Part shown: piece by piece, positions 61,018 to 64,000 of the stretch | Layout: every line of letters starts with the position of its first letter | Numbering within the stretch: the first letter of the stretch is position 1 | NCBI RefSeq assembly: GCF_017353255.1 | Contig: NZ_JAFMYU010000030.1 | Coordinates: 16,357 to 80,356, forward strand | Direction: 5' to 3' | Source of the DNA: Fibrella aquatilis | GTDB taxonomy: Bacteria; Bacteroidota; Bacteroidia; Cytophagales; Spirosomataceae | DNA length: 64,000 nt | The notes under the pieces: model-generated | The model's database searches: none | What the model was told of the DNA's origin: nothing | Seen by the model: the letters and a program-made list of their open reading frames with translations, nothing else | Position numbers and translations under genes: made by a program

Positions 61018-61975
61018 AATCACCGGTGCATTGTTAGGGCTGGCTGTTGGTGATGCGCTGGGGGTGCCGGTTGAGTTTCAGAGCCGGGCGGCGTTGCAGA
61101 TACAGCCCGTAACCACCATGCAGGGCTACGGTACGCATAATCAGCCGCCGGGCACCTGGTCGGATGATAGTTCGCTGGCGTTTTGCCTGGCCGAAAGCCT
61201 CTGCACGGGTTACGACCTCAACGACCTTGCCCAGCGCTTTATAAACTGGCGTGAACACGGCTACTGGACACCCCACGGTACTGTGTTCGATATTGGCATT
61301 GCCACGTCGCGGGCTATCCGGCGATTGTCTAAGGTGAAGACGCCCACATTGGCTGGCGGCATCGAAGACGAAGACAACGGTAACGGATCGTTGATGCGCA
61401 TATTGCCGCTGCTCACTTTCATTCACGACAAACCCATTGCCGACCGTTATCGAATAACAGCCGAGGTGTCGTCGCTCACGCACGGACATCTACGGTCAAC
61501 CCTGGCTTGCTTTATTTATCTGGAAATGGCCCGGCAAATCCTGCTGGGGCTTACTAAAGATGAAGCTTTCAACGTCATGCAGCAGACTGTAAATCAGTAT
61601 TTTACTGATTCTCCCCCTTACGACCCCGATGAGTTGCGGATGTATTCGCCCATTCTGGAAAATCCAGCTTTGCCATCGCGGGCAACGCCGCTTCTCCTAC
61701 GCGCCGACGACGAAATCCGCTCGTCTGGCTACGTCCTGCACACGCTTGAAGCCAGCTTATGGTGCTTCCTGACTACCAATTCGTATGCCGAAGCAGTGCT
61801 GAAAGCGGTCAACCTGGGCAGCGATACCGACACCACCGGCTGCGTAACGGGTGGGCTGGCGGGCTTATATTACGGTGTCGAATCCATACCCGCCGACTGG
61901 CTTCAGGTCCTGGCCCGGCACTCCGACATTGACGACCTGGCGAATCGATTAGCCCGAACGGTTGATGATATGTAA
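61001..61975 (+). CDS. ADP-ribosylglycohydrolase (DraG/ARH family), intact
   Basis: A 324-residue ADP-ribosylglycohydrolase. Motifs: ALLGLAVGDALGVPVEFQSR, GTWSDDSSLAFCLAES (metal-binding S-D-D-S), DEDNGNGSLMRILPLL, SSLTHGHLRSTLACFIYL and VNLGSDTDTTGCVTGGLAGL then YYG (metal D-x-D-T). All catalytic positions look intact. The family removes ADP-ribose from Arg or other residues or small molecules. It lies next to a broken relative and a NADAR gene. Confidence 0.93.
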   Translation: MAMKSKITGALLGLAVGDALGVPVEFQSRAALQIQPVTTMQGYGTHNQPPGTWSDDSSLAFCLAESLCTGYDLNDLAQRFINWREHGYWTPHGTVFDIGIATSRAIRRLSKVKTPTLAGGIEDEDNGNGSLMRILPLLTFIHDKPIADRYRITAEVSSLTHGHLRSTLACFIYLEMARQILLGLTKDEAFNVMQQTVNQYFTDSPPYDPDELRMYSPILENPALPSRATPLLLRADDEIRSSGYVLHTLEASLWCFLTTNSYAEAVLKAVNLGSDTDTTGCVTGGLAGLYYGVESIPADWLQVLARHSDIDDLANRLARTVDDM

Positions 61976-62006
61976 GGGGCGCAGTTGAATCATGTGGAGT
62001 TGCTTA

Positions 62007-62127
62007 TCCCGTAGGGATTTAATAGCGTAGCGTCGGTAGAAAAATGGCCCCGAATCGTGTCTGCGTGCCGTAGGCACGATTCGGGGCCATTTTTCTACCG
62101 ACGCTACGCTGTGATGTCCCGCTGGGA
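62007..62127. repeat. Large palindromic repeat element, copy 2
   Basis: Arms 62007-62059 and 62075-62127. The inner 37 bp pair perfectly, the outer 16 with several mismatches. Weaker pairing continues outward to about 61985 and 62149 (TTGAATCATGTGGAG against CTCCACACGATTCAA). The outer words TCCCGTAGGGA and AGCGTAGCGTCGGTAGA and the apex word CTGCGTGCCGTAGG match copy 1 at 29439-29610. It lies in the 250-base gap before the NADAR gene. Confidence 0.85.
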
Positions 62128-62225
62128 CAAGTAGCTCCACACGATTCAAACGCACTCATTGTAAGGTAGTTAGATTAAAAGATGGGGTCAAACCCGCCTG
62201 AACCAACACAAACCCTCAACCAATT

Positions 62226-62774
62226 ATGACTTATAACCTCGACTGGCTACTGGCCAGGCACACGGCGGCTGAGCCGATGAAGTACCTGTTGTTCTGGGGG
62301 CACCGGCCTGAGAAAGATGGCAGCGTGGGCAAGGGCTGTTTCAGTCAGTGGTGGCCATCGCCGTTTGTGGTGGACGGCACTACCTACGCCTCTGCTGAGC
62401 ACTGGATGATGGCCGGAAAAGCCCGCCTCTTTGGCGATGACGATGTGCTGCCCCAAATACTGGTGGCCAAAACCCCTGCCGAAGCCAAAAAGCTAGGTCG
62501 CATGGTGCGCGGTTTTGTGCCCGAAACCTGGCAGGCGGCGTGTTTCAACCTGGTGATAGAAGGCAACTACCACAAGTTCAGCCAACACCCCGACCTGCAC
62601 ACGTACCTGCTCCAAACCGGCGACCGTGTGCTGGTTGAAGCCAGCCCCGTCGACCCGATTTGGGGCATTGGTCTGGCGCAGGACGACCCCGCCGCGCTGG
62701 ATCCCACGCGCTGGCAAGGCACCAACCTGCTCGGTTTTGCGCTGATGGTAGTGCGCGATAGGCTGCGGGGGTAA
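62226..62774 (+). CDS. NADAR-family protein (YbiA-like)
   Basis: A 182-residue NADAR protein. Blocks: EPMKYLLFWGHRPEKDG, CFSQWWPSPFVVDGTTYASA then EHWMMAGKARLFGD, KKLGRMVRGFVPETWQA, NYHKFSQHPDLHTYLLQTGD and VEASPVDPIWGIGL then GTNLLGFALMVVRD. All the usual family blocks (G-x-F-S, A-E-H-W-M, D-x-x-W-G-I-G) are present. NADAR members cleave N-glycosidic bonds in nucleotide metabolism or remove ADP-ribose from guanine in DNA. It is separated from the ADP-ribosylglycohydrolase gene by repeat copy 2. Confidence 0.95.
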   Translation: MTYNLDWLLARHTAAEPMKYLLFWGHRPEKDGSVGKGCFSQWWPSPFVVDGTTYASAEHWMMAGKARLFGDDDVLPQILVAKTPAEAKKLGRMVRGFVPETWQAACFNLVIEGNYHKFSQHPDLHTYLLQTGDRVLVEASPVDPIWGIGLAQDDPAALDPTRWQGTNLLGFALMVVRDRLRG

Positions 62775-62855
62775 CACACACATGATGAATGGCCCAACCT
62801 TTTCGGTCATTTCTGGTGTTGTGGTTCAGACTGCCTTACAACCGTGGTCCACGAC

Positions 62856-63983
62856 ATGAAAATTGGTATCGTTTGTTACCCCACCTTCGGAGGCAGTGGC
62901 GTGGTTGCTACTGAGCTGGGTAAGGCACTCGCCAAAAATGGGCATCAGGTCCATTTTATCACCTACCAGCAACCCCCCCGCCTCGACTTTTTCAACGAAA
63001 ACGTCTTCTACCACGAGGTCAACATTCCATCCTACCCGCTTTTTCAGTACGCCCCCTACGAGTCGGCGCTGACGAGCGCGATGGTCAACGTGGTGCTGAA
63101 CGAAAACGTCGATCTGCTACACGTACACTACGCCATTCCCCACGCCTCGGCAGCCTATATGGCCAAGATGGTGCTGAAAACGCGGGGCCGCTACACGCCC
63201 GTGGTGACCACCCTGCACGGCACCGACGTGACGCTGGTGGGCAAAGATGCCTCCTACGAACCCGTCGTCACGTTCAGCATCAACGAATCAGACGGGGTAA
63301 CGGCGGTGTCGGAAAACCTGCGGACCGAGACCTACGAACACTTCAAGATCAACCGCGAGATCGAGGTCATTCCCAACTTCATCGACCTGTCGCGGTTTCA
63401 ACGGCAGCAGAAAGATCATTTTAAAACGGCCATCTGCCCCAACGGCGAAAAGCTGGTGGTGCACACCTCGAACTTCCGCCGGGTGAAGCGCATTGACGAT
63501 GCCGTAATGACGTTTTACCACCTCCGCGAAACCACTCCCGTGAAGCTACTTTTGGTGGGCGACGGCCCCGAACGTGCCCGTATTCAGGCACTTTGCCGCG
63601 AATTGGGCATTATGGACGACGTGCGTTTTCTGGGTAAGCTCGACGCCGTAGAAGAGGTTCTTTCGGTAGCCGACCTGTTTCTGATGCCCTCCGAAAATGA
63701 GAGCTTCGGCCTGGCGGCGCTGGAGGCAATGGCCTGCGAAGTGCCCGTGATCTCGTCTAACGCCGGGGGCCTGCCCGAACTGAACATCAACGGTGTAACG
63801 GGTTTCCTGAGCAACGTAGGCGACGTAGCCGACATGGTTAAAAACGCCCGCTACGTGCTGGAAGACGACCATTTGCCCCTCTTCAAGGCCAACGCGCTGG
63901 AACGGGCCAAACAATTTGAGCTTTCCCGGATTCTGCCCTTATATGAGGCGCATTATGAACGCGTGTTGACGAATGTACAATGA
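62856..63983 (+). CDS. bshA: BshA, N-acetyl-alpha-D-glucosaminyl L-malate synthase
   Basis: A 375-residue GT4 enzyme starting at ATG 62856 (a GTG 12 bases upstream also fits). Motifs: KIGIVCYPTFGGSGVVATEL, ENVDLLHVHYAIPHASAAYM, VVTTLHGTDVTLVGKD, SINESDGVTAVSENLR, VVHTSNFRRVKRIDD and MPSENESFGLAALEAMACEV (E-x7-E). It carries out the first step of bacillithiol synthesis, joining GlcNAc from UDP-GlcNAc to malate. Match to Bacillus and Bacteroidota BshA is close along its length. It ends near the window edge and appears complete. Confidence 0.95.
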   Translation: MKIGIVCYPTFGGSGVVATELGKALAKNGHQVHFITYQQPPRLDFFNENVFYHEVNIPSYPLFQYAPYESALTSAMVNVVLNENVDLLHVHYAIPHASAAYMAKMVLKTRGRYTPVVTTLHGTDVTLVGKDASYEPVVTFSINESDGVTAVSENLRTETYEHFKINREIEVIPNFIDLSRFQRQQKDHFKTAICPNGEKLVVHTSNFRRVKRIDDAVMTFYHLRETTPVKLLLVGDGPERARIQALCRELGIMDDVRFLGKLDAVEEVLSVADLFLMPSENESFGLAALEAMACEVPVISSNAGGLPELNINGVTGFLSNVGDVADMVKNARYVLEDDHLPLFKANALERAKQFELSRILPLYEAHYERVLTNVQ

Positions 63984-64000
63984 ATAATGAACAATCGGTC

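Noticed and set aside
1..64000. CRISPR array, tRNA or rRNA genes
   Set aside because: No regularly spaced direct repeats, no cloverleaf with a CCA-adjacent acceptor stem and no rRNA-like stretch were recognised; the paired repeats here are inverted rather than direct.

Overview
The window looks like chromosomal DNA of a Bacteroidota bacterium of the order Cytophagales, most likely a Spirosoma/Fibrella-type genus. This rests on two SusC/SusD pairs, Bacteroidota-type promoters (TTTG, 21 bases, TAnnTTTG), Bacteroidota-style lipoproteins, BshA (bacillithiol), DUF1800/DUF1501 proteins and a xanthorhodopsin-like proton pump. No rRNA, tRNA, CRISPR array, integrase or phage structural gene was seen. 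Most of the window is GC-rich. Several AT-richer patches carry toxin-antitoxin or orphan genes and look acquired.

Layout. 1-219: start of an SDR gene. 336-1994: darT-darG, a DNA ADP-ribosylation toxin-antitoxin pair. 2023-9254: a TetR-controlled TolC/DUF3995/MFP/RND efflux locus with two matching operators; a MazF-type toxin-antitoxin pair sits backwards between the MFP and RND genes. 9362-13785: thioredoxin-like protein, LEA-like lipoprotein, GH95-like hydrolase, CrtA-like carotenoid oxygenase. 13855-19278: an AT-rich accessory patch with xisH-xisI, an orphan antitoxin beside a wrecked PIN toxin, a papain-Kelch lipoprotein and two tandem copies of an unnamed membrane family (third copy at 28353-29198). 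19459-24773: a PpiD/SurA-type foldase, then a response regulator-thioredoxin-reductase fusion beside a cyclic-nucleotide-domain histidine kinase. 25049-28363: DUF1800/DUF1501 pair. 29672-41571: M13 peptidase, Rpn-type nuclease, transglutaminase, rhodopsin, TPM/LemA genes, BamA-like barrel, alcohol dehydrogenase, DUF4397 lipoprotein. 41677-55350: two SusCD systems (one with a PI-PLC-like enzyme), a TIGR04283 glycosyltransferase and two Tat-exported ferritin-like proteins. 55441-56241: class II aldolase.

The most coherent unit is 56562-62774: a NrtR-type Nudix regulator, then prs, nadV and a small HAD protein behind a promoter framed by two matching 17-base operators, then an ADP-ribosylglycohydrolase gene broken by one in-frame TGA, an intact ADP-ribosylglycohydrolase and a NADAR protein. 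Together these would make PRPP, rebuild NMN from nicotinamide and strip or recycle ADP-ribose. darT-darG at the other end of the window consumes NAD+ to ADP-ribosylate DNA, so NAD/ADP-ribose traffic recurs across the window. bshA closes the window.

A second theme is structural. Gene junctions repeatedly hold very long near-perfect hairpins, up to 61 bp without mismatch, built from short recurring words, and there are two copies of a larger palindromic element at 29439-29610 and 62007-62127. These are not explained by any gene.
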